Below, in pieces: positions 1-7,400 of a stretch of DNA of 8,237 nucleotides. Position numbers and translations under genes: made by a program. How positions within the stretch are numbered: the stretch's first letter is position 1; every line of letters begins with the position of its first letter. This DNA comes from CAYWNA01 sp964459305. GTDB taxonomy: Bacteria > Planctomycetota > Planctomycetia > Pirellulales > Pirellulaceae. The notes below the pieces were generated by a model, which did no database searches, was not told where the DNA came from, and was given only the letters and a program-made list of their open reading frames with translations. Location: assembly GCA_964459305.1 (NCBI GenBank), contig CAYWNA010000409.1:1-8237 (forward strand). Reading direction: 5' to 3'.

Positions 1-142
1 CGGTTATAACTGCGGAACTTCCGGGGCCGCTTTCTTTGCAGAATCCCGTCATCCTCCCCGCCTGCTCGATCACAGTGCTGCAAATTGAGAAGTAGGGAGG
101 GCGGTGGGCAGTCGGCGATTCTCCTCTTCGTCACCACCATCC
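1..142. other. Left edge, downstream of the GH95-like gene
   Basis: These 142 bases lie downstream of the GH95-like stop. I find no coding frame with family resemblance, no convincing hairpin with a T-run and no promoter. Confidence 0.4.
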
Positions 143-349
143 CTACATTCCCCGAAACACCAAACGCTGGCCAGGGCGGGTGTCGAGTTTGATGATACCG
201 CGAGCATTAGGCTCGATCGGCACGGCCATGCCGTTATCGTCGTGCAGCGAAGGTTTCGGCCAAGGGCTCAGCAGGCGGAGTTCGCCGCCGACGGTCGATT
301 CAATCTCCACCTGCTGGACCACACCGTCCGTCTGCTCTGCCGATACCAA
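143..349 (-). pseudogene. Displaced C-terminal domain of the GH95-like gene
   Basis: This frame encodes LVSAEQTDGVVQQVEIE, then STVGGELRLLSPWP, and ends in RLVFRGM and a TAG stop at 143-145. It reads as the C-terminal beta domain that closes GH95-like proteins (the GGxxRLxxPW pattern). It is offset by one base from the upstream 268-2418 frame and has no start codon or ribosome binding site of its own beyond a chance TTG. From memory of the family, the segment between ALPVFP and LVSAEQ should contain the last helices of the catalytic barrel, including the region of the catalytic Asp; that segment is absent. I infer an internal deletion plus frameshift rather than one missing base. The junction carries a short direct repeat, AGACCGG at 351-357 and again at 360-366 (plus strand). 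Confidence 0.7.
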
Positions 350-2418
350 GAGACCGGAAAGACCGGCAGTGCAGGCACGGCGACGTTATAAGTGATCTTA
401 CCGCCGCCGCGGACGTCGGAGATGATCGGAGGATCGCTGTCGGGAACCAGCGGGTAATCAGGAACCAGCGCGAGCGCCGCTTGCCACTGCTCGACGCGAT
501 CAGAGTCGCGCCCGAGCATCAAACCCCCGCGGATGGCGGCCTTGAGGGTGAAACGCGTGAAGGCGATGTCACAGGGCGTATCGTTCTCGCCGAATGCCCG
601 ATGCTCGGGGCTGTACGTCGGGCCATAGATCGCCTTGCCTCCTGGCGTCCGCTCACACTGATCCAAGAACTCGGCATAGAAAATGGCCATCTCCTTGACG
701 ATCGGGTAGGCGTCGGTCTCAAGGAAGTCGCGATTGGGATGATAAAGATAGGCGAGCCAGACATTCTGCGCCTGCCAGCCGTTCGCTCCGGGGACGTAGG
801 TCCATGGCGCGTAGAAATTCATGCGGCGGTTCTTCGATTTGCAGGCGTCCGGATCATTGATCTGGTGCACGAAATGATTGACCGGATAAAAGGCTCCGTT
901 CAATCCATAGGTCTCTCTGGCGAACCATTTGCCTCGCGGTAGGTAGTCTACCATGAAACGGTTATACGGCTCGGCCAGTTCAGCGTGGTTGGTGGCGAAG
1001 GCGGGCCAGAAGCACTGCTCGAAGTTGTAGTCGGTCGTGGCCACTCCATGCCACGGCATGACGTCCGTGGCGCAGCCCATGAACAGCCCAACAGGCGGCA
1101 CACCCGGCTTGCTGAAGCACCGGAGGAAATACAGGTTTCGGTACCAGACTGCCTCGAGGTAGGGATCGTCCAAGGCGACGCCCGACTTGGACCAGAACGC
1201 CTGCCAGTCCCTCTCGTGCGCAGCCGTCTGCGCCTTCGCATCCTCAGCCAGTGTCTCACTGGCCAGCTTTATCGCAGCATCGACCGGATCGTCCGCTTCA
1301 AACGAGGTAACAACGGAAACCACATGACGCTTGCCGCGGCCGGCCAACGCCATGGCAAACGACATGCCCGCCCAATCTACGTCGCCAGGAACTGTGGTCA
1401 AAACCCATTGAGCACCGCTGCGATCCTCGCGTTTTGAGGTGGGGATAAAGTCGGCGGCGCAAGGCGTGAGCGAGACTGGGCGGGTGGTCTCGAAGATCGC
1501 CGCATTCCGATCGGCCAACACGCGGCCGGTCACCTTCATGCCGCCCGCCCCCACCACTGTTCCCATCGCGCTGGCAAGATCGAGTCTGCTCTGGAAAGGA
1601 GTCGTCGTTCCTGCGCCCGCGAGCGACTGCACGACTCCATCCGTCGCCACCGAGTGTAGACGAACCTCGGCCGGTTTGCCGTCGTCGGTCCAGATGTATA
1701 GATCGATTCGCCGGAGCGTCTTTCCAGCCGGCATCTCGAACGCCGCTTCGCTCGCATTCGGACTCGCTGGCTGCCAACCCGAACGGACGCCTGTTCCGGG
1801 GAAGTCCAAATACCATTTCGCGTTCGCGCCTCCGGACAGCCTCGCGGTGACGCGCCCCGCCGGGGCCGTCACCCTCGGAGCGAAGCCCCACCCGGCGCTG
1901 TTCCCGGCATTTCCTTTGATCGTGCCGATTACCAGCTTCTCGCTCTTGTCAAAAGCCAACGTCGATTGCCCCTCTTGGCGCACTGTAGTCCACGACGGCG
2001 AGTCTTCCCCGGCATCGCCCGAGAACTCGACATGGCCGCAAATCAACGGACACGGATACGGCTTGCGCCAGGAAGGCGGGTAGCCGATTCTGTTCCATTT
2101 CCGGTTCTTGATGTCCACACGGAATAGATCAGGATCATCCGCCGTTTCGAGTCGTCCATCACAAGCATCGTTCTTGGTAATCGAGAAACGCAGTCGTCCC
2201 CCGTGGACCCACAAGATGCCATTCAAGTCGCCGTTACCGAGAATCAGCGATCCAGGAATCTCCGCGGCCATCGGCGTTTGGATGACAGCGGCCGCTTCCA
2301 AGGCGCCCCGGAAGGGAACCTCGCTGTTTTCGCCGGCCGCAGTTCCCGCACAGGCCACCACTCCGGCAAGCAGTGTGAGCCATGTTCCGGTCAAGAAGTG
2401 TTTCGTCGAAATCTCCAT
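268..2418 (-). CDS. GH95-like exported glycoside hydrolase, frameshifted near its 3' end
   Basis: Exported glycoside hydrolase resembling GH95 (alpha-L-fucosidase/galactosidase type, inverting). I chose the ATG at 2418 because AGGAG lies 7 bases upstream; an in-frame start at 2457 has no comparable site and would add 13 residues before the signal peptide. Residues 1-29 form a signal peptide; VVAC at 20-23 fits a lipobox, though ordinary cleavage after AAG is also possible. The N-terminal beta domain (PGSLILGNGDLNGILW) is followed by an (alpha/alpha)6-type region with PWHG, DYNFEQCFWPAF (about 463-474) and YSPEHRAF. Glu605 of SPEH is the likely equivalent of the GH95 acid. The first Asn of the family's catalytic NxN appears to be Asp463 here; the second is Asn465. 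After about residue 686 (ALPVFP) the frame is lost and an unrelated tail runs to a stop at 268. The expected C-terminus lies in another frame at 143-349. The family call is good; activity is doubtful and substrate is unproven. Confidence 0.8.
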   Translation of the reverse strand: MEISTKHFLTGTWLTLLAGVVACAGTAAGENSEVPFRGALEAAAVIQTPMAAEIPGSLILGNGDLNGILWVHGGRLRFSITKNDACDGRLETADDPDLFRVDIKNRKWNRIGYPPSWRKPYPCPLICGHVEFSGDAGEDSPSWTTVRQEGQSTLAFDKSEKLVIGTIKGNAGNSAGWGFAPRVTAPAGRVTARLSGGANAKWYLDFPGTGVRSGWQPASPNASEAAFEMPAGKTLRRIDLYIWTDDGKPAEVRLHSVATDGVVQSLAGAGTTTPFQSRLDLASAMGTVVGAGGMKVTGRVLADRNAAIFETTRPVSLTPCAADFIPTSKREDRSGAQWVLTTVPGDVDWAGMSFAMALAGRGKRHVVSVVTSFEADDPVDAAIKLASETLAEDAKAQTAAHERDWQAFWSKSGVALDDPYLEAVWYRNLYFLRCFSKPGVPPVGLFMGCATDVMPWHGVATTDYNFEQCFWPAFATNHAELAEPYNRFMVDYLPRGKWFARETYGLNGAFYPVNHFVHQINDPDACKSKNRRMNFYAPWTYVPGANGWQAQNVWLAYLYHPNRDFLETDAYPIVKEMAIFYAEFLDQCERTPGGKAIYGPTYSPEHRAFGENDTPCDIAFTRFTLKAAIRGGLMLGRDSDRVEQWQAALALVPDYPLVPDSDPPIISDVRGGGKITYNVAVPALPVFPVSWYRQSRRTVWSSRWRLNRPSAANSAC

Positions 2419-2425
2419 CGCAAAT

Positions 2426-2430
2426 CTCCT
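2426..2430 (-). promoter_or_regulatory. Ribosome binding site of the GH95-like gene
   Basis: On the minus strand AGGAG sits 7 bases before the ATG at 2418. It decides the start in favour of 2418 over 2457. Confidence 0.7.
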
Positions 2431-2503
2431 GCTGGAGCGGACTCGGCCGTGGCCCAATTCACAGGCGGGTAATCTCGGTTAGTCTTCTCGTCTTTTTGCA
2501 TCT

Positions 2504-2815
2504 TTACGGCATCACCACGACTGTCTGATTGACGGCCGGTGCGGTGGCGGGCAAGATCAACTTGGTCCCGTCGAGGGTCATTGCCTGGACATGGTACTCG
2601 ATGTCGCCTTCGAGCGCGGGCAAACTGACCGTATGGACGGCCCGGCCTGCGTGCTCCAGCGGCACCTTGCGTAAATCCTCTTCTGAGCCCAACGGCTTCC
2701 AGTAGAGTGCCGCCTCTCGGGGCCGATGGTTGTCCAGCACGATGACTTTCAACTCCAGCGGCTCGCAGAAGCGTAACGTGACGCGAGTCGAGTGCATCAC
2801 GAAAGACAACCACAC
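2504..2815 (-). pseudogene. C-terminal remnant of a secreted glycoside hydrolase-type protein
   Basis: The 103-residue frame reads as the end of a larger protein: LRFCEPLELKVIVLDNHRP, then LYWKPLGSEEDLRKVPLEH, then GDIEYHVQAMTLDG and PATAPAVNQTVVVMP, with a stop at 2504. This beta-sandwich tail pattern (a WRPLG-like strand, EYYV-like strand and ATAPxxNQTVVV end) is one I associate with the C-termini of large planctomycete/verrucomicrobial secreted hydrolases. There is no signal peptide, catalytic domain or convincing start; the ATG at 2815 lies in the junction with sequence that reads better on the plus strand. It is co-oriented with the GH95-like gene and ends 85 bases before it, so the intact ancestor was probably its operon partner. 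Family assignment is from pattern only. Confidence 0.55.
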
Positions 2816-2888
2816 CCTGGGTGGCCGCCCGGAGAACGTGGTCGAGTGGTGCCGCGTCGCGAGGGAGGAGGCACAGCGTTACGAGTGA
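2706..2888 (+). pseudogene. Orphan C-terminal-like coding segment, unknown family
   Basis: One plus-strand frame is open from 2706 to a TGA at 2886-2888. Its last part reads VECITKDNHTLGG followed by RPENVVEWCRVAREEAQRYE, an amphipathic, protein-like end; only the part from about 2787 on looks genuine. The left part overlaps the minus-strand hydrolase tail at 2504-2815, so at most one strand is meaningful at each position and the join is probably near 2780-2815. No start codon with a ribosome binding site is seen. I do not recognise the family. It could be the 3' end of a gene truncated by rearrangement, or a chance reading. Confidence 0.3.
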
Positions 2889-2896
2889 GTACTACC

Positions 2897-3145
2897 ATGT
2901 CGAATTACTGTGTTCTAATTGCCATGCTCGTCCCGTGCGCCGCCGCGGAGGATCACTGCTGCCGTGAGGTGCCGTGGGGCACGGTGACGGTGGCCGTGCA
3001 CGACGGGCGATTGATTACCACCGGCGTCTCGGTCACCGTGATCCGTGATGATTGGGTGCGCCAGGCGATGCGAAACGCAATGACCCGATCTGCTAATTCT
3101 CTGGCCCGTGTTGCTTTGTTCGAGATTTGCAGTCTGGGTTTGTAG
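2897..3145 (+). pseudogene. Short ORF: signal peptide-like start joined to a VIRDDWVRQA fragment
   Basis: An 82-residue frame starting at ATG 2897 begins MSNYCVLIAMLVPCAAAED, which resembles a short signal peptide. It continues with GTVTVAVHDGRLITTG and then VIRDDWVRQA, the same ten residues that open the F5/8 type C domain of the protein encoded at 4481-7639. After this motif the reading loses family resemblance (MRNAMTRSANSL) and the DNA becomes markedly AT-richer. No strong ribosome binding site precedes the ATG. The best reading is the 5' end of a related discoidin-domain gene broken just inside the domain. A genuine small secreted protein is less likely. Confidence 0.35.
3036..3070 (+). 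repeat. Direct repeat, copy 1 (35 bp)
   Basis: This matches 4578-4612 at 33 of 35 bases, from CCGTGATCCGTGATGA to GCGCCAGGCGATG. Both copies encode VIRDDWVRQA. Similarity ends abruptly upstream and fades downstream, where AAACG then CAA is shared with a small gap. The two copies bracket the whole GH29 fucosidase gene. Confidence 0.8.
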
Positions 3146-3153
3146 TATAAGTA

Positions 3154-3159
3154 AAGGAG
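3154..3159 (+). promoter_or_regulatory. Ribosome binding site of the GH29 gene
   Basis: AAGGAG lies 6 bases before the ATG at 3166. It fixes the intended start of the fucosidase at MKETSRRSF, although that frame ends at TGA after nine codons. Confidence 0.7.
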
Positions 3160-3165
3160 ATGAAC

Positions 3166-3388
3166 ATGAAAGAGACATCAAGACGATCATTTTGAAGAAG
3201 ACAGCTATGGCTGGCGTTCTGGCAACGACGACCTTGCCAAAGAGGATGTTCGGTAAGGGAGAATCTGTTGATGATGGGAGCGATCTGGCAAAGCCAACGA
3301 AGGCGCAGGCTGCCTGGCAGGATTTGGAGCTGGGGATGTTCATACATCTGGGCATGTTCTCGGTTCAGCCACAAATCATGCCTAAAAC
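3166..3388 (+). pseudogene. 5' part of the GH29 alpha-L-fucosidase gene, with two frame breaks
   Basis: The ATG at 3166, preceded by AAGGAG, gives MKETSRRSF and then TGA (3193-3195). Adding one T to the TTTT at 3190-3193 restores SRRSFLKKTAMAGVLATTT, a clear twin-arginine signal peptide, so this is the true N-terminus in a broken frame. The restored frame continues through KAQAAWQDLELGMFIHLGMFS, the first beta strand of a GH29 barrel, to about 3387. There, adding one A to the AAAA at 3384-3387 joins it to NDYDNYYPPEKFHPDKID in the next frame. Both repairs are single-base additions in four-base homopolymers. The repaired protein would be 414 residues, a plausible length for a GH29 enzyme without an extra C-terminal module. 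Confidence 0.75.
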
Positions 3389-3451
3389 GATTATGATAAT
3401 TATTATCCACCCGAGAAATTCCATCCCGACAAGATTGATACGGATCAATGG

Positions 3452-4408
3452 ATGGAGGTTGCGAAGTCTTTTGGCGCCAAATATGCCGTTTTGACGGCAA
3501 AGCACTACTGGGGGTACTGCCTGTGGCCTACGAAGGTCAAGGATTACAGGTACAGTATCAAGCACTCGAAATGGCGCAACGGCGAGGGGGACATCGTTCG
3601 GATGTTCGTGGACTCCTGTCACAGATATGGCATCAAGCCGGGGATTTACTGTGCCTCCAGAGGTAATGGCTACACGGGCATTGAGAAGCATGGCGGTACG
3701 AAGTATGGCAAGGCTGCCACTGCCGCCGACCGCGAGGCTCACAACCGCATGATGGAGCAGATGCTGACCGAACTGTGGAGCAACTACGGAGAACTCGTTG
3801 AAATATGGTTTGACGGCGGAGTGCTTCCCGCAAGACATGGCGGTCCGAACATAGAGCCGATACTGGACAAACATCAGCCTAACGCAATGGTTTTTGAAGG
3901 CTCGCGGCCGCATAATGGAATCCGCTGGGCAGGTAATGAAGCTGGTACAAGCCCTTACCCCGCTTGGAGTACGGCGAATAACTTTGGTTACGACGGGCAA
4001 AACTACAGGCACATGGATCCCAATGGGAAGACATGGCTTCCGGGCGAATGTGACGCTACTCTTCCGGGTTATGGTTGGTCATGGGGCCGCAAGATTCCTT
4101 TCAAGGGATTCGGGGGAAATCCTACACATGCCCTGATGAACATGTATCTGAAATCGGTAGGTCGTAACTGCAATCTTCTTCTGAACGCAGCTCCGAATCC
4201 GAGTGGTTTGATAGATGTGCACGAAGTCGAAGGTCTTGTGCCCGGCAACAAGTGGCAGAAGCTATGTGAAGGCGTTTCGATAGGGCATAAGCGGATCCAG
4301 TACTTTCCGGCTACGGAGGTGGCCAAGGTGCGCCTGCGCTTGTTGAAATCCGTAGCGACGCCAAGAATCCGCCGCCTCGCAGTCTTCAACCCCTGTTCGT
4401 CGGCGTAG
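3452..4408 (+). CDS. GH29 alpha-L-fucosidase, main catalytic part
   Basis: Retaining alpha-L-fucosidase that would release terminal fucose from glycans, probably in the periplasm given the Tat signal encoded upstream. Coding sense in this frame extends back to 3386; the ATG at 3452 lies inside the barrel, has no ribosome binding site and is not a credible native start. Motifs in order: YAVLTAKHYWGYCLWPTKV, GIKPGIYC, VEIWFDGG and RWAGNEAG, then WLPGECDATLPGYGW and NLLLNAAPN. By family knowledge, the Asp of WFDGG (codon 3812-3814, residue 217 of the repaired protein) is the candidate nucleophile and the Glu of GNEAG (3938-3940, residue 259) the candidate acid/base. CLWPTK and GNE point to the 1,3/1,4-specific GH29-B type. 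The C-terminus, ending TPRIRRLAVFN and a short tail, looks complete. GC is lower than in the downstream gene (one sampled line is 32 of 60 against 42 of 60), suggesting separate ancestry. Confidence 0.85.
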   Translation: MEVAKSFGAKYAVLTAKHYWGYCLWPTKVKDYRYSIKHSKWRNGEGDIVRMFVDSCHRYGIKPGIYCASRGNGYTGIEKHGGTKYGKAATAADREAHNRMMEQMLTELWSNYGELVEIWFDGGVLPARHGGPNIEPILDKHQPNAMVFEGSRPHNGIRWAGNEAGTSPYPAWSTANNFGYDGQNYRHMDPNGKTWLPGECDATLPGYGWSWGRKIPFKGFGGNPTHALMNMYLKSVGRNCNLLLNAAPNPSGLIDVHEVEGLVPGNKWQKLCEGVSIGHKRIQYFPATEVAKVRLRLLKSVATPRIRRLAVFNPCSSA

Positions 4409-4480
4409 CGTAGCGGCTACTGGGCTTGTTGGCCGTTTGGCAGCACTATGGAAGCTATGAAGATTGAAAGGACAACGCCC
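4409..4480 (+). other. GH29 to HzsA-like intergenic spacer
   Basis: A 72-base spacer that contains a small palindrome, GTAGCGGCTAC, at 4410-4420 directly after the GH29 stop. The palindrome has no following T-run and is not a convincing terminator. AAAGGA at 4467-4472 lies 8 bases before the ATG at 4481 and supports that start over upstream in-frame ATGs at 4448 and 4457. No clear promoter is visible, so co-transcription with GH29 is possible. Confidence 0.5.
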
Positions 4481-7400
4481 ATGTTACAGCGACCTGTCCT
4501 CTGTTGCCTGGCTCTCGCAATGACGCTATGCGCGAACTCGCTATTGGCCGATGAAGACGGAAGCGCCAACCCGGCCTCCGTGATCCGTGATGACTGGGTG
4601 CGCCAGGCGGTGGCCCAAAACGACAACAGGCCGCTCACGGCCGAGGACGATGCGGCCGGCGGTTGTGACGGGATCAAGGACGGCACGGCGGGGTTCCACA
4701 CGCAGAAGGAACAGGATCCCTGGTGGCAGGTGGACCTCGGCTCGCGCGCGAAGCTCGGACGGATCGTGATGTGGAACCGGACCAATGATGCCCATGGCAC
4801 ACAGCGGGCCCGACGGTTGGTAGCGTGGCTCTCCGCTGACGGCAAGACGTGGGAAGATATCTACCGGCATGATGGCACGCTCTTCCATGGCTTTTCGGGC
4901 GGCAAGCCGCTGACCGTCCAGACCTCAGGCCGGGCTGCCCGATACGTGCGGGTCGGGCTGGCGGACAACGAGTATTTCCACCTGGACGAAATCGAAGTGT
5001 TCGGTGCGGAGAACTCGGAAACGAACCTGGCTCTCGATCGCCCCGCCACCCAAAGCAGCAAGAGCAACTGGTCGACGCCTCGCAAGAAGCCCGCATCCGA
5101 TTCCTTCCGGTTTGCCGTCCGCGATGCCCTTGAGCTGGCAGCCGCCAGCCGTGCGCTCATGCCGCAGAACAGCCCGATCGCCTCTTACGACACGGCGCTG
5201 GCCAAACTCCAAGATAAGTTTGATGAAGCTGCTCCCGATACGGATTACCGGGAGCTGTTTTTTGCGGTGCGACGACTCCGGCGAGAACTGATCCTCTCAC
5301 ACCCGGCCTTGGACTTCGACCGGCTTCTGATCAACAAGCGACCGCCGCCTCATTCCCATGCGCACATGTGCGAACAGTATCTAGGTCGGCACAGCGCTGC
5401 CGGACCGGGGCTCGTTATCCTGGATTCATGGAAAGACGATCCGCAGGAGACAGTCTTGCTTGAAGGCAAGCTCCCCAAAGGCTCCGTTCTGCATCCCCAC
5501 CTCTCGTTCGATGCGAAGCGTGTGATCTTCTCGTTCTGCGATCACACGCCCGTGGTTGACGATGACATCCGCTTGCCGATCCATCCGACCGAAATCCGAT
5601 TTGGGTACGACAACCAGAAAACCGGAGCTCGCCGTTTCTCCATCTTTGAGGTGACGATCGACGGCAAGACGGTTCGGCAGTTGACCGGAACCCCCGATGA
5701 TTCAATGGAGACCGCCTTCGATCGCGCGACCGTACAGATCGAAGACCTCGATCCCTGTTATCTGCCCGGCGGCGGTTTCGTTTTTGCTTCCACGCGCAGC
5801 CAGAACTTCGGAAGATGCCACGGGGGTGTCTACAAGCCTGCGTTCCTGCTCTACCGCGCCGATATCGACGGCTCAAACATCCGCCCGATTTCGTTCGCGG
5901 AGGCCAACGAGTGGGATCCGAGCGTTCTGCCCGACGGCCGGATCATCTACACGCGATGGGACTATATCAATCGCCACAACACGTGGTTCCAAAGCCTGTG
6001 GGTGACCAACCCCGACGGGACATCGACGGCCCATTACTACGGCAATTACACGAGGAACCCCTGCGTCATCGCCGAGGCACGCTCCATCCCCGGCACGGGC
6101 AAAGTCGTGGCCACGGCCGCCGCGCATCACTTCATTACCGGTGGATCGGTTATAGTTGTCGACCCTCAGCGGGGACAGGACGGTCCGGAACCTCTCACCC
6201 GGATTACGCCGGAAGTGAAGTTTCCAGAGACCGAGGGTTGGGGCGGCAAAGGATGTTTTGCCACGCCGTATCCGCTCTCGCGAGAGATGTTCCTCGCGAC
6301 CTACTCGCCGGAAGTGGTCAACTATGGCAATCGTCCGTCCGATGCCGCGTTTGGAATCTACCTTATCGACACGCTCGGCGGGCGCGAACTGATCTACCGC
6401 GCCCCGGAGGTTTCCTGTTTCACGCCGATCCCGGTCCGGCCGAGGCCCATGCCCCCGGTCATCCCTTCGACGCTACCGTCGCCAGACGTTACGCGAGCAA
6501 CGGGGGCGCCGGCAACGGGGACATGCTACGTCCAGAACGTCCACCAGAGCACCCAGCCGATACCGGATGGCAGCATCAAGTACCTGCGCATCAACCAGAT
6601 TCACGACCAACCCACGGCAAGCTTCACGCTGAGAAGCCGGGCGACGGAAGAAGTCGTTAAGAGCGTGATCGGTATCGTCCCGGTCGCCGAAAGCGGCTCC
6701 GCCGCTTTCAAGGTTCCCGCGGATACCGGTTTCCAACTCCAGGCGTTGGACGAGAACGGAATGGCCGTGATGACCATGCGCAGCTTGATGTACGTCCGCC
6801 CGGGCGAGGTGATTGGCTGCGCCGGATGCCATGAATCCCAAGCACCGGGCCAGACCGCGACCATCTATTCCCCCACGGGCACGGCCGTCAGCACGCCCAA
6901 GCCCCTACCCGGCCCTCAGTACGAAGGCGGATTCAGCTTCATGCGCAGCGTCCAACTGGTGCTCGATCGCCACTGCATCGGCTGCCACGGGCTGGCCGAA
7001 AAGCCGGCGGCTGGGCTCAACCTGCTCGGGGACCAGGCCTACGCCTCCCTGACCGGGCGCCCGGGGCTGGTGGCGATCGCGCTGAGCAATAAGGAAACGT
7101 ACACCAGTTCGCCCAAAGACTACTTTGCCCATGCGGGACGGCTCGCCGCGATCCTGCTTGAGGGAAAAATGGGCGACCACCACATCGCCATCCCCCGCGA
7201 CGAGTTGGATCGCATCATCGCGTGGCTCGACCTGAACGCTCCACAGTTTGGCGACTACTCGTTCAACCGATTGGAGGACCGGACGGCCGATCCCGAGGGT
7301 GAAAAGCGATTGCGCGCCGCGGTCAGGGAACGATTTGGCGATGCGCTGGCCGAGCGCCCCTTCGCCGCCCTGGTCAACGTCGGCCAGCCCGACGCCAGCC

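Noticed and set aside
1439..2083. 214-residue plus-strand frame opposite the GH95-like gene
   Set aside because: It is antisense to conserved GH95-like coding sequence and has no recognisable motif.
3119..3151. Possible promoter before GH29 (TATAAG at 3146-3151)
   Set aside because: There is no acceptable -35 at 16-18 bases, and the start would fall on the ribosome binding site.
4405..4420. Palindrome GTAGCGGCTAC after the GH29 stop as a terminator
   Set aside because: The stem is short, the loop is only about three bases, and no T-run follows (TGGGCTTGTTGG).
3036..4612. The 35-bp repeats as insertion-sequence ends or CRISPR repeats
   Set aside because: They are direct rather than inverted, only two copies exist, they lie within coding sequence, and no transposase or cas gene is present.
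5815..6660. 281-residue plus-strand frame inside the HzsA-like gene
   Set aside because: It is a +1/-1 shadow of the propeller region, rich in Arg, Pro and His, with no motifs or ribosome binding site.
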